Notes under the pieces: model-generated
What the model was told of the DNA's origin: nothing
Database searches by the model: none
Seen by the model: only the letters and a program-made list of their open reading frames with translations
Origin: Neodontobutis hainanensis
Taxonomy: Eukaryota; Chordata; Actinopteri; Gobiiformes; Odontobutidae
NCBI GenBank assembly: GCA_024349245.1
Contig: JALDNG010000495.1
Coordinates: 290,001-354,000, forward strand
DNA: 64,000 bases
Reading direction: 5' to 3'
Part shown: positions 11,391-23,207 of the stretch, piece by piece
Layout of the letters: each line of letters opens with the position of its first letter
Numbering within the stretch: the first letter of the stretch is position 1
Position numbers and translations under genes: made by a program

Positions 11391-12677
11391 CGCGTGAGTA
11401 TCTTTAGGTGATGTCTAGCTAAATATCACAACTGCTTCATCACACGTGCATTAAGTTATCACACAGATCCAAATTATATACTTATTTAGCTTAAATGTTT
11501 CCCATCAGATTTTGGGAAGTTTCCCTTCATCCTACCATAACAATATATGGTTAACTTGTCATACTTTCATTTAAAAAGTTACAGCATGCAATAGAAGAAT
11601 ATATAAATTTACTCACAATAAAAATACAACCATGTGAGTACAAACATTCATAATATAAAAATACACTTCATCTCAGTTTTCCTATCTTAGAACTGCTATT
11701 ACATTTCTTCAGCTGAATCCCTCCTTATGTTCAAATCCAAAAGGCATATTAGGATTTGCCACATTTTCGACCAGACTGCACTCATAGTGCTCCTACATGG
11801 AAAACCTCATTTTGGATTCTGACCAAGTTTCCAAACAGCAGGCCGAACTTATTTCTGCCTTGTATCTCTTACATCCCAACATGTGGCTGGTGCCTTTTTT
11901 CTCTTCATCATGACAAGATAGGCATCTCCACTCTCACACCTCGCCTTTGCTCAGGCAAGACAATGTCTCTAGCATCATTTCCTCCTTAATTGTCTTCCAT
12001 ACTAGAACTTGCACGTGCCAGCATCTGCTCCCTGTACACAGCCAATCCTTGTTCAATTCGGTCAAGGATTTGATCATCCGTCAGCACTTACTGCCTCTCC
12101 ACTGCTGCTGGTGCTGGTTCGTGTCCATGGAATCCTCATCGGAAACCTTTCCAGCCTCTGGTGACCATGGTTCCAGCAGACCCTCGAACCAGTCTTTGTC
12201 CGAAGCTGCCTTCTCGACGTTGTCCTGCCGTCTCACTGGTCCACCTCTGCAACTGGCTGTGCAGACCACCGAACGCATTGTCCTTCTTCCGACGTGATCC
12301 TCTGGTATCAACCCCATGGCTTGTCACCAAGATCTCCAGCACTTGCTCCACTCTGCACTGAATTCCCTTAAGCATAAGGAGCCAGATTTATTGTTGGTCT
12401 ACAAATCAGTTGGGAAGGCGATCTAGGAGAAAGCCCTAATGGCATAGTGGGGAAATTACAAGGCATATCCTAGAATTCCAATCTCCCTTTGGACCTCCTG
12501 GGTTCCCTCTCATGACCTCCTAATTAATAAGGCAATTTACCAATGTAAAAGTTAGCATCTCATATCACAAATCCTGCTCAGCAGCATAGTCTCTGTATGA
12601 GTTTCATAGTCATCTGCCTATTAATATTCTCAATCTGCCTGTATATTGTCCATTCTTCTTCCCAAATTCTGTTGATG
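11391..12677. other. UHMK1 intron, unrecognised; open stretch at 11947-12375
   Basis: The block 11750-12380 is more GC-rich than its surroundings and is open in several frames on both strands. It could be a decayed retroelement coding region, but I found no reverse transcriptase, endonuclease, integrase or gag motif to support a call. Confidence 0.35.
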
Positions 12678-14233
12678 CAGGGTATCTACAGGTTTCTGAG
12701 ATTTAGATTTAAGACTTTTTAAGACCTTTTTAATACCATCTAAAATTAAATTTAAGACCAATTTCATAGCAACAAATTTGCGAACAGCAAACAAAACCAC
12801 TCAAACATTTTTCCATCTGGTAATGTCCAGTCCACGCTGCTTTTGCTTAAACCTTTTTTTCAAGATGTCCTGGATGACTGAGAACTTTCACAAACATAAT
12901 CTAACAATTTTTTTGTTGTATTTCTTATTATAAACTGTATAAAAAGAACACTAGATTAATAAACTGTAATGTATTTTAAAGAGGATAGTAAAAATGCATA
13001 TTTTTAAATGAACTGAATGTGATTATTACAATGTGATTACTTTGATTAATTAATTGTTTTTCAGAGAGTGTTATGAATTTGTATTTTTTTTATAAAATAA
13101 AAAAGAAAGCTAAAACAAAAATGCATCAAATTTGAATACCATGGCTTTATATACTGGCGATTGTTATTTACGATACATACAGACTAATAAACATATAATT
13201 TTCTTTTTTTTGTCTTTTTCTGAAATTAAATTATTAACAACAGTAACTTGTAAAGCAAAATTAGTAAACTACAGGACAACTACAACTTCTAAAATACCAT
13301 AACTATAGTAAAATGTATGAAAATAGATAAGAGAAATATACACATGTACTGTAGGTGTTTGGTTGCAGTAACTTTATCTGTTTTAATCCAAATGGCAAAG
13401 TTGGTCGTTTTTTAGAGTGTGGGACCTCTCATAAGGCACAGCACACATCACTTTTATTAATATCGCTGCTTTGATTAGTGCATTTGCGCTGACTGTGTTT
13501 ACCCCTGCCTCTCCCTCCTCGACTGGGTAAAGTGTCAGGATGAACAACACGTAATTGTCCCAAACAGCTGTCAATAGAAGCCGCATTATTCCCGACCGAA
13601 AGTGTGCTTTATGTACACTGAGAAAAGCACGAGCAGTGCAGCCGCTGACCTGCTGGCTTCCACTCAGCCGGTCCTGACACGCCCACTGAGACGCGAGTTT
13701 GAGGTCTTCTTTTACGAAAGATTTTAATGGCAACACATGGTAATAGTGGACTAGAAACAAAGTACAGGGTGTCTGAGGGAGTGGAAACATAATTTAGCAC
13801 ATAAACCGGAAATAGTTTCTACCAGTTAAGCTGCTTGTCGCAATTTTTCGACTTAGAATTGTTAAGGATCATTTTGTTTAGCCTCTGTTTAAAGTATTAC
13901 CATACCTCTGATAATCATGGTCTGGGTTATTGTGATAGAATAGAACTTTCTCCATTCCGAGGAGCACAAGCCGCCATTACGCGAGATGAATTTAAAGAAT
14001 GTGACGCATCGACGCATTTTACGCACGTCGTTGCAGCACTAGTATAATTTGTTAGTTGGTCGGTTCCGCCTATTTTGTTCTGCGTGACAAAGACGTAACG
14101 TTTCATTATTTTTAAAATTTTTTAAGACCTTTGAAACATGGATTTAAGACTTTTTAATGCTAATTAAGGCCTTATTTTTACATTATGGAATTTAATACCT
14201 TTTAAGACTTTTTAAGGATCCGCGGATACCCTG
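12678..14233. mobile_element. Non-autonomous hAT element, 1.56 kb
   Basis: Left end CAGGGTATCTACAGGTTTCT and right end (read in reverse) CAGGGTATCCGCGGATCCTT form imperfect terminal inverted repeats. Inside each lie repeated AAGACTTTTTAAGACC-type words. CAGGG ends and this AAGTCTTAA subterminal pattern are typical of hAT elements in fish. Flanks share only TGATG, so an 8-bp target duplication is not clear. A 135-codon frame on the - strand (13790-13383) resembles no transposase. A fragment of the same family lies at 53864-54172. Confidence 0.75.
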
Positions 14234-14334
14234 TGATGTTCTTTCAATCTGAAGTTTGCCACTTCTCAGCTGTAAATTTGTGCTAAATAAAAAGTCTAGT
14301 CCTAATTTATTATTATTATCACTATTATTATTAT

Positions 14335-17300
14335 TAGGCCCGAGCCGGTGATAGCTGGGAGGGCCTATTGTTTTTGCTCGGATTATTTATTTATTTATTT
14401 TTTTCTGCAAAATGATCCTCAATTTGACCCAGTGAACATGCGCGAAAAGTAATTTTTATTGGGCCCAAAGTTCAAGGTCGGCGAAAAATTTATGTATTTG
14501 AAGTCCCCGAAATAAAAATATGAAAAATGACTCAGTGGCGACCCCTAGAAAAGTCAAAATACATTGGGCCAATTGAAAGTGAAAGTAATTTTTTTCCAAT
14601 GTAGAAATACAAAACTTGGTACATTTATAGGACACCTCAGGGCAAACAGAAAAGTCCTTAACAGCAGCACCCTAAACTCAACAGGAAGTCCGCCATGTGG
14701 CGTGAAAGGCGCGACCACCTAAATTGCACCCCTTATGCCAAAAGATTCAACTCATTGTGTTTTTGTCTAAATGGCCCCAATTTTGGTGAGTATCATCTAG
14801 ACACGTGTGCCAACAAAACTTCTCATTTTTTTTTTTGATATCTTATCGGGTGTGGGTGTGGCAAGCCTGTAACGAGGCGGCCATTTTTGTGGTAATAAAT
14901 TATCCGTTAACTCTCAAATGCCTTCTCGGATCAAGTTGGACCCAGAAAGGCGTTTGTGCACATTCATGACCTGAACACAAAGATATGCAAATAAAAGGGT
15001 TAGCTTTAGAAATGGCCCTCTATCGCCCCCTACACACTTATAATGGGACCCAAGAATTTAGTTTGTCATAGAGACATGAAATTTGGTACACACATCACTT
15101 ATGTCATGACGAACATAAAAGCCAATGACAACCACCCCCTATCTATAAATGTGTTGCCATAGCAACGGCGCAAATATGTGGAAAAAGTCAATGGGAAGGG
15201 AAAATTTTAGTTTGTCCTAGGCAAATGAAACTTGGTACACACATTCAGCATGAGCTTATAAACATAAAAGCCAATGGGGACCACACCCTATCACACACGA
15301 GAAGGCGGCCATTTTGAATTGAAAATGTGAACCGCCTTAGAATACACCTCACTTTTAAAAATTGACAGAAAATAGCTGCTTCATTCAACAAACACCAAAC
15401 TTAGGCAAAGTGAGCTAAACACACATGTGCAAAACAGACAATGCCTTTTCTTGTTGTTTTTGCTCAATTTATATTTTTATTTTTCTGCAAATTTTTCTGC
15501 AAAATTATCCTTAATTTTGACCCAGTAAATGTGCGCAAAAAGTACATTTTATTGGCCACTAAACTTAAGTTTGGCGAAATATTGATGTATCTTAAGTATT
15601 TGAAAAAATAATAAAAAGAAATGACTCAGTGGCGACCCCTGGAAAATGAAAATACATTCGGCCTATGGAAAGTGAAAGTAATTTTTTCCAACGTAGAAAA
15701 ATGAAACTTGGTACATCCATAGGACACCTCAGGGCAAGCAGAAAAGTCTTTGACAGCCACAGCCTAAACTCAACAGGAAGTCCGCCATGTGGAGTGAAAG
15801 TCGCGACCACCTAAATTGCACCCCTCACGTCAAAAGATTAAACCCAATGTGTTTTCATCTAAATGGCCCCACATTTGGTGAGTATCATCTAGACACATGT
15901 GCCAACCAAAGTTGTCATTTTGTTTTTGATATCTTATCGGGTGTGGGTGTGGCAAGCCTGTAACAAGGCGGGCATTTTTGTGGTAATAAATTATCCCTTA
16001 ACTCTCAAAAGCCTTCTCGGATCAAGTTGGACCCAAAAAGGCGTTTGTGCACATTCTTGACCTGAACACAAAGATAAGTAAATAAAAGGGTTTGCTTTAG
16101 AAATGGCCCTCTAGCGCCCCCTACAAACTTATAATGGGACCCAAGAATTTAGTATGTCATAGAGACATAAAATTTGGCACACACATCACTTATGTCATGA
16201 CAAACATAAAAGCTAATGACAACCACCCCCTATTTATAAATGTGTTGCCATAGCAACGGCACAAATATGAGGAAAAAGTCAATGGAAAGAGAAAATTTTA
16301 GTTTGTCCTAGGCAAATGAAACTTGGTACACACATCCACAAGCCAATGAGGACCACACCCTATCACACACGAGCAGCCATTTTGAATTAAAAATGTGAAC
16401 CGGCTTAGAATATACCTCACTTTTAAAAATTGACAGAAAATAGCTGCTTCATTCCACAAACACCAAACTTAGGCAAACTTAGGCAAAATGAGCTAAACAC
16501 TTGTGTGCAAAATATACAATGCCTTTTCTTGTTGTTTTTTCCTCAATTTATATTTTTTATTTAATTTTTATTTTTCTACAAATTTTTCTGCAAAATTATC
16601 CCTAATTTTGACCCAGTAAATTTGAGCAAAAAGTAAATTTTATTGGCCACTAAACTCAAGCCTGGCAAAAAATTTATGTATTTGAAAAAATAATTAAAAG
16701 AAATGACTCAGTGACTGGTGACCCTTGGAAAATGAAAATGCATTCGGTCTATAGAAAGTTAAAGTAATTTTTTCCAACGTAGAAAAATGTAACTTGGTAC
16801 ATCCATAGGACACCTCAGGGCAAACAGAAAAGTCTATGACAGCCACACCCTAAACTCAACAGAAAGTCCGCCATGTGGGGTGGAACGCGCGACCACCTAA
16901 ATCGCACCCTTTGCATCAAAAGATTAAACCCAATGTGTTTTCATCTAAAAAGCCCCAAATTGGTTGAGTATTATCTAAACACGAGTGCCAAAAAAGTTAT
17001 CAGTTTGTTTTTTGATACATTTGTGGCTGTGGTCGTAATGAGCCTGTGAAGAGGCAGCCATTTCTTTGGGAAATAAATGCCATTTACCAAATGCCAGGAT
17101 GCTTCCTTTGGAGGACGCTCCTCCAGAGCCAAGACTAGAGTTTTGGAAAACTCCTCAGAATCTTTTGGAACTGGTAAACTTGTTATTTTAGACAACTAAT
17201 ATTTACATTTTCACTTTTTAACATTGCAAATCTCCAGCTAGTACTTTGTTTTTCTCGCATCAGCCCAAGCATAAACTCTTATTTTCAAAAGTTCAGACAG

Positions 17301-17557
17301 ATCCCAGGAAAACCAGGGAATGTGGAGACCTTTAACTCTAAATAAGAGGTGGTGTAGCAGGCCCCAGCAGTAGCACAGGCCCGAGGTGATGAAGCAGGCT
17401 CCAGCCAGAAGAAGATTGAAGCAGAGGCACAGGCCCGGTTATTTGACATTATCATGAAGTTTACGCTTTAAAGCACGAAATGCAATCCTCCGAGTACATG
17501 TGTCCAGGCGGTCGCAAGGGAGGCGAGGGCCTTTATCGCCGCTTGCGGCTTTAATTA
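14335..17557 (+). repeat. Large non-coding repeat with terminal stem-loops and about 1.09 kb internal tandem units
   Basis: The 5' end is a stem-loop whose outer stem is TAGGCCC (14335-14341) and GGGCCTA (14361-14367). The 3' end is GGGCC, then the hairpin GCCGCTTGCGGC (17538-17549), then TTTAATTA. It sits beside a (TTA)n tract. Internally a unit starting TTCTGCAAAAT-ATCC recurs at 14403, 15496 and 16586, so the period is about 1090 bp. The third unit decays near 17100. No long frame is present. Subterminal inverted repeats plus a 3' hairpin suggest a HINE-type (Helentron-associated) element by analogy; this is inference. Confidence 0.7.
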
Positions 17558-18116
17558 CTATTATTTCTTCCAGCACTCTTATTTATGTGTTGACTTTCTC
17601 CTATTATTACTATATTTTTTTCTTCTTTTCTCCTTTACCACTGTTGTTTTAATTATCATACTTAAATCTCCATAGTTTTTAAAACCCCTAAATCTTGTTA
17701 ATACTTGCTTTTTCCAGGGCTCTATGTACACGTACTCACTTAGAACACTTGACTAGTTCACAGGCCGCGACATTCAGTTGCGCTATGGCAACTGGTTCAG
17801 CTTCTCTTTCCAGCGATTGCTCTGAACACTTAACAGGTCTTGTCACTTAATTGTACGTATTCCAGCTAATCTCAGCACCCAGCTGAACTTTAAGATAGAA
17901 AAGGAACATTAACTGTTTTGCTTTCACATTAAATTCAAAACTGTTAATCGGCAGTCCACCAAGTAACAGCCCTAATAAAGTCCCCTGTAACACTTATTTG
18001 GCTCATTAAGCCTTTTTACATCTTATACACTAATCTAGGTTCTTTTGAGGTGAGTTTTTCCTTCTAACCTTTGTCCTAGTTTCTCAGTAACCCCTTGGTA
18101 CCAGGCGTACCAGGTG
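17558..18116. other. UHMK1 intron, no recognised feature
   Basis: T-rich sequence; nothing recognised apart from a short (TG)n tract at about 18115-18130. Confidence 0.45.
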
Positions 18117-18300
18117 TGTGTGTGTGTGTGAATGTGTGAGAGCATTAAACTAATCATGTTTTAAAACCATACTCTCTGACATTATATTTTCTCTTTTCTA
18201 TTCATCCTTGATTATAAACCATACAAAAGTATAAACCATAAGGCACATAATATAAACTTGTGCATAAATAATAGCTAAATACAAAAACAGCAATAAAACA
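18117..18300 (+). repeat. Direct repeat, second copy (pair with 11205-11390)
   Basis: Contains the same ordered words as 11205-11390 (taatcatgttttaaaacc, ttctcttttctatt, cataaggcacataatataaa). It is preceded by (TG)n where the first copy has gtgtgcgcgtgtgc. Confidence 0.75.
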
Positions 18301-18614
18301 GATAACATCCAAAATATTGCACTACACCAGGATGCTCTAGGAAGAGGCGTTCCTGGGCATGGCTTGGTTAGGCCCGCAGGTGATGGCGTTGGACACTCTT
18401 GGGAGAGACGGTCTGGATGCCATTGCCTGCAGTGGAGCATGCAAGGCTACTCTTGGTAGAAGTCCTCCTGAGGATTTGTTCCCGCGCTAGTTATTTGTGA
18501 GCCTGTTCAGCTGGGAGTGCATTGATCTTCTAAGGCCTTCACTTCGGTAGGTAACCACTAGCAAAGCCCATAGGTTGGCAGAGCACACACTTGTGGAACT
18601 GTATTAGGTAACTA

Positions 18615-19835
18615 TAATTTACTGCTCCTTTAATCTCCCCCTGATGGTTCACATTCTGAACAGTGCTTTATGGAGGGATACAGGTGTTAAGAGAATTTTG
18701 GTTACAGATTAAATGAGCAGATGATGGAGACAGCATATGATTTGACAATAATAGACAGGTTTAATATTTGCAAAGAGAAGCAAAACGGACACACATGAAC
18801 AATGGTACGTGGAAGGTTTTGCTTAAAGGTGTAAACAATACATGAAGCTTTATAGGTTTACATTATGCCAGCTCCAGGGTCGTGGATGGACGTGTATTGA
18901 GCTGACGTGTCAGTCATAGATGTGTGTCTAAGTGTACAGGACAAAGTGTCCCTGTACAATGATTAGATGTACTTGTATGTGGATAAGCATGTGAACTGGA
19001 GCAGGAGTGAGAGCATAAAATATAACATTAATGGAGATGTACAATTCCCAAAACAACAGGTCACCAATGACAACAGCTGGACACAAGAGCAGAAGCTGTC
19101 AATGACTGTAAACGGAGCTCATACAGTAAAAACACATTAGCTCTGACATTGCTAATGAACAAGAAGCAGCTGCTCAAAAAAATTAAAAACCTTTATACTG
19201 ATCTGAGATAAAGAGTTACTAGCTTACTTTGAAGCTTGACAAACTATTTACATTTTTTCAGTGATTTTTACTACAGAAATAAGCTCCTTTTATGTCATAA
19301 CATCATGTTTGCTAGCTTAAAGTTGTAGCTATACGGTAAAAACACAGAGTCATAGCAGCTTTAATAAAGAACTAAAAAAACACAGAAACAAGTGATTTAT
19401 CAGGGAAATTGTTGCGGTGTTACTTGCAAAACGGCACATACGTAGTTTTTTACCCTGGGTCTGACATAATTGCTCCTTCATTGATCCATCTGTTAATTAA
19501 GTCTCCGCCATCTGCTCTCTACAGGTGCAAATCTGTTTTCAGGCAGACGTGCTGAAATAAATGTTCCAAAAGTCAAATTAGCAGACTGGTAGATTTGTAG
19601 CACTTTAGCGGCTAATTTGAGAAGCTGTACTCGCATAGTTGGAAGTTGTTAGGCAAAATTCAATTCACGTAAACAAAATTTATATGTGTAAATGTTGGCA
19701 TAACTATTTATTACAAGGGAAGATTTTAACTTACAACTTCAAAAATTTGGGTACAATTTTTCAAATTGTATTTTACCAGTCGTCAGATCACAATCTACAT
19801 GCGCATGCATTTTGGAAAGTTTCTACTTTCATACT
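18615..19835 (-). repeat. Right arm of the long inverted repeat pair
   Basis: Reverse-complement relative of 8440-9362 at about 75-80% identity by eye. It is longer mainly because of a 370-bp insertion at 18686-19055 that the left arm lacks. Confidence 0.75.
18686..19055. mobile_element. 370-bp insertion with 6-bp flanking duplication
   Basis: Comparison with the left arm shows one ACAGGT there (9284-9297, read in reverse) but two here, at 18680-18685 and 19056-19061, flanking sequence absent from the left arm. This is what a small transposon insertion with a 6-bp target duplication looks like. The ends are only weakly inverted-repeated, so the class is unknown. Confidence 0.55.
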
Positions 19836-20830
19836 GTAGCAGGACGGGGTAGAGTGGGGTTTCAACTCGTAGTTTATTTCGCTGGCGGGTAATATTCTTA
19901 CCTGCCGCTCCGCAGCGCTGGTTGGCAGACTAAAAAAAAAAAAAAAGCGCTCGTCTCCCCTTGCGCTCCCTTTGACCTCACGCATTTCCGGGTCACCTGG
20001 TTCTGGTTTCATCCGTCATCACAGGTAGTAATACTAAATCTGTAAGTTTAAAACGCAAGCCTCGGTTACTAATTTACAACATTCTGTAGTGCCGCTGTAT
20101 CTGGAGGCCCTGCACTGTATCTTTTCCTAGCTCGCGGCTTGACTGTTGGCCATCCTTGAACACGGTAAGCGGCGCGTTGTTGCCGGTGGGTTATGAGGGT
20201 TAAAACATTAATTGGGATTCTTTTCGTAGTTTTGCTGTGCGGCTGTGCTCTCCGTCTCCCCTCTCATCGTCAAATTGATGGGGCTCCCCTCCGCGGTCCC
20301 GTGAAGTGGACCGCTCTCTTATTACAATTGCCGGTACCGTGAGTTGGACAAAAGCCTACGCAATTGTGCACGTCAAAGCGGTAGGTCATACACATGGGGG
20401 GATAGATCGTTTGGATGGGTTTTGGGGCTGAACCATAACTCCGTAATATTTTATATAGGCTGGAGGACTTGAAGCGGTTTGGCCGGATACATTTAATTGC
20501 TCAGCTGGAACAGCGGCACTAGGCGTCGACTCTGCTGCTTTGCCTCTTCTCTTTCTTATTGTTTATGGTCGTGGTCAGTCTGCGTCTTTTGTTTGTGTTT
20601 TTGTATCGAAACAACCGCTGCTGTTGGACTATTGTGTATTGGCGACGGGTTGTTGGGTACTTTTAACAAATACGGTTGTTATCTGTGTGTGCGCGCGCGC
20701 TTGTGTGTGTGGTTGTGGTAAATGTTTTTTATTGGCGTAGAGTGAACAATTTAATTATTATCGTGCCATTGTAAAAATAAAGGTTGACTCAATGTAACGT
20801 GGCTGTCGTATGTTTGGTGGTGAACCTATG
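19836..20830. other. CpG-rich island inside the UHMK1 intron
   Basis: Much richer in CG than its surroundings (for example ctcgcggcttgactg, gcggcgcgttgttgccg, gtgcgcgcgcgc). A splice-donor-like ACG|GTAAGC occurs at 20165, and AATAAA lies at 20777. It starts TGTAGCAGG right at the end of the inverted-repeat arm. It could be a solo LTR, a first exon of a non-coding transcript, or a CpG-rich repeat; none is proven. The open frames here are low-complexity (Cys/Val-rich) and not convincing. Confidence 0.45.
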
Positions 20831-21612
20831 CGTGCCTTAAAGGGGGATAAGCAATCTGATACTTCAGGTGAAATTCCTGAGGTGGCGTAGTTGGACCAAG
20901 TAACGTAGTATAGCCTATTGGATAAATTGTAGGCCTATCATTAGACAAGCACGTGCTCGTGTGCACAAGCAACCCTCCTAATTTGACCATCATCTCTCTC
21001 TCTCCCTCGCGCGCCACACTACCATCCCACTTCAGTACATGTGGGTTGTCTATATCACCACAGAGCTGCTAAAATATACACGAGTGAATACAATGTACCT
21101 TCAAGTGGTTAAAAACTTAAGTTAATTTTTTTAAATCAGAAATGCATGGCAAAGCAGTTTGGATGGCTTCATAGCCCCGCTGGAGCTGCTCATCTCATGA
21201 AACGGAAAGGGCTTGGGGCTTGTACATCACCTATTACGAAGTAGGTTTTGTAGTATTTTCTGTTAACTGCAGCTTTCTTCTAGTTGGCCTCTTGTCTTCT
21301 GCCTCTCACCAATGGGCCTCTTCCTCTGATCAAAGAAACTCTCCAGCAAGTTTTTTGCTCATTTTTGCTCGGTTCAGTGTATGGGTAGAAGACCTGTGAG
21401 AAAGATTGTCATTGTCCATAAAATAAAAATCAAATCAAATAAGGATAAATGTTTTTTTTTTTTTTTTTGTACATGTGGCATTCATAGACCAGACCAGTGG
21501 TTGGTGATCCTCGCACTGTAGGCACATATAGTGGCTGGACCCCTGTAGTTTGCACTAAATATATGGAAGTCATTATATAACCTGTGTTACATGTACAGAT
21601 ATTTTATTTCAG
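20831..21612. other. UHMK1 intron, no recognised feature
   Basis: Contains a poly-T tract at 21451-21467 and a polypyrimidine/CAG acceptor (attttatttcag) at 21601-21612 for the next exon. Confidence 0.5.
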
Positions 21613-21965
21613 ACATCCTGGAAGATATGAAGGAGGAATGCCAGAAGTATGGTTCAGTAGTTTCACTGCTCATTCCCAAAGAAAATCCAGGAAAAGGCCA
21701 GGTGAGATCTCTTCAAATAAAATAACCTCCTTCCTGTGAATCAAAAAGTATGGAACAGTTAAAAGAGTAAATAATGTATATTGAAAGAGCCGTTTGCTAA
21801 TGTCATTCCTGTGTGAACTAGGTCTTCGTAGAATACTCTAACTCTAGTGACTCCAAAGAGGCTCAGAAGTTGCTGACTGGACGAACTTTTGATGGAAAGT
21901 TTGTGGTGGCCACCTTCTACCCTCTCAGCGCCTACAAACGAGGCTACCTGTACCAGACAGTGTAG
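21613..21965 (+). CDS. uhmk1: UHMK1 (KIS), last two exons: U2AF-homology motif and stop
   Basis: Exons 21613-21701 and 21822-21965 join in frame (donor GTGAGA, acceptor CTAG). They read DILEDMKEECQKYGSVVSLL, then after the intron VFVEYSNSSDSKEAQKLLTG and RTFDGKFVVATFYPLSAYKR, ending GYLYQTV-stop at 21963-21965. This is the UHM, an RRM-like domain that binds Trp-containing ULM peptides in splicing factors such as SF1 and SF3B1. The Arg-X-Phe motif (RTF) and the acidic first helix are present. The final residues match the usual end of UHMK1, so this is the true C-terminus. The intron between this part and the kinase part spans 7002-21612. Confidence 0.95.
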
Positions 21966-22199
21966 TGACAAATACCCCAAAAATAAGAAGTAATAGTTCC
22001 TCTATTTAACACAGGCACAACAGAACCTTTTTGGTATGTATTCTGCTGATGGTTCATGACAATGCCCGTATATATCATCTCAGTTTTATGTAAAATGCAC
22101 ACTGAACTTTGCTATGTGAATATCAATCTCCATTGACATTGTGTAGTTCCTTTATAAATGTCCAATGTCACCTATAAAAGAAATTAGCACATTATTATT

Positions 22200-22200
<1 letters not shown>

Positions 22201-22236
<36 letters not shown>

Positions 22237-22529
22237 GATTGGATTTTTATAGTGATTTTCAAGGCTCTGAAAGTGCTTTACGGAGACCATTATTCATTCA
22301 CTCCTAAGTCACACACTGGTGGTGGCCATTTTGTGCCTACGAACTCTTCGACCACTACCAAACACGCACACACACATTCATACACCAGATCCACAGACAC
22401 TGGAGGCAAGCTAGGTTATGTGTTTTGCCCAAAGACACCATAACAGTATGAACTGGGAGGGAACAGAAATTGAACCGCCAACGTTCCAATTATAGGACGA
22501 CTGCTACCACCTGAGCCACTGCGCCCCAA
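22201..22529 (-). mobile_element. tRNA-derived SINE
   Basis: Read on the - strand from 22529: GGGGCGCAGTGGCTCAGGTG gives a box A (TGGCTCAGGTGG), and GGCGGTTCAATTTC near 22470 gives a box B. Then comes a body ending AAATCCAATCC and an (ATT)n tail at 22200-22234. Fish SINEs of this kind are transcribed by RNA polymerase III and moved by LINEs. Confidence 0.75.
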
Positions 22530-22629
22530 CATTATTAATTCAGGTGAATAAAAACAATGTCTGGATTCATATAGGTAACAGATTTTTCCGAAACCGTGTC
22601 ATTGGTCTGCCTTGAACCTTTGGTATAGC

Positions 22630-22633
<4 letters not shown>

Positions 22634-22695
<62 letters not shown>
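22634..22695. repeat. (TA)n microsatellite
   Basis: About 31 uninterrupted TA dinucleotides. Confidence 0.98.
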
Positions 22696-22699
<4 letters not shown>

Positions 22700-23207
22700 A
22701 TGGACTATTTATGGAAATGTAAAACAAGCACTCTGACTTGAGTAACCTGTGGAGCCAAACGAGAGGCTATAATGAACTGAAGCTGCTAATGTGACATATC
22801 CTGTGATATTTGTCTTGTATGTTCCTGTGGTGTATATTAACAAACCCTGAGCGAAGCCTGATATTTACTTAAAGCATCTGTTATGTCAATTCAAGGTACA
22901 AGTTGTACTGAGCACTCAGCCTACATTCATTCAGATTACTAAAGGCTGATTTATGCTTCTGCGTAGGGTGCGCGTCGAAGGTACGGCGTAGCATACGCAG
23001 TGACGTGTACCCTACGCCATACCCTACGCCGTACCCTGACGCGCACCTCCTCCAAAATGTAACTACGCGTTGCGACGACGCGGACCGCAAGATCTGTGAT
23101 CGGTCGGCTTGGTAGTATCACGTTTCCTCCAACGCATTTCCGGAATGATCTTCTGCTCTCTGGACCGCCCACCATTTTTAAATTCCGAAATTCAGTGAAG
23201 AGCCAAC

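Larger units (their letters stand above)
21966..22942. other. UHMK1 3' untranslated and downstream region
   Basis: Follows the UHMK1 stop codon. Contains (TAA)n/(ATA)n at 22193-22234, a SINE, and a (TA)n tract. AATAAA-type signals occur at about 22543, but where the transcript ends cannot be decided. Confidence 0.45.

Noticed and set aside
13383..13790. 135-codon frame on the - strand
   Set aside because: Within a non-autonomous hAT element; related DNA at 53864-54172 does not keep the frame.
20497..20740. Two overlapping Cys/Val-rich frames
   Set aside because: Produced by (TG)n/(CG)n-rich sequence in the CpG island; no conserved motif.
22460..22529. tRNA gene on the - strand
   Set aside because: Box A and box B are present but the cloverleaf is degraded and followed by a SINE body and (ATT)n tail.
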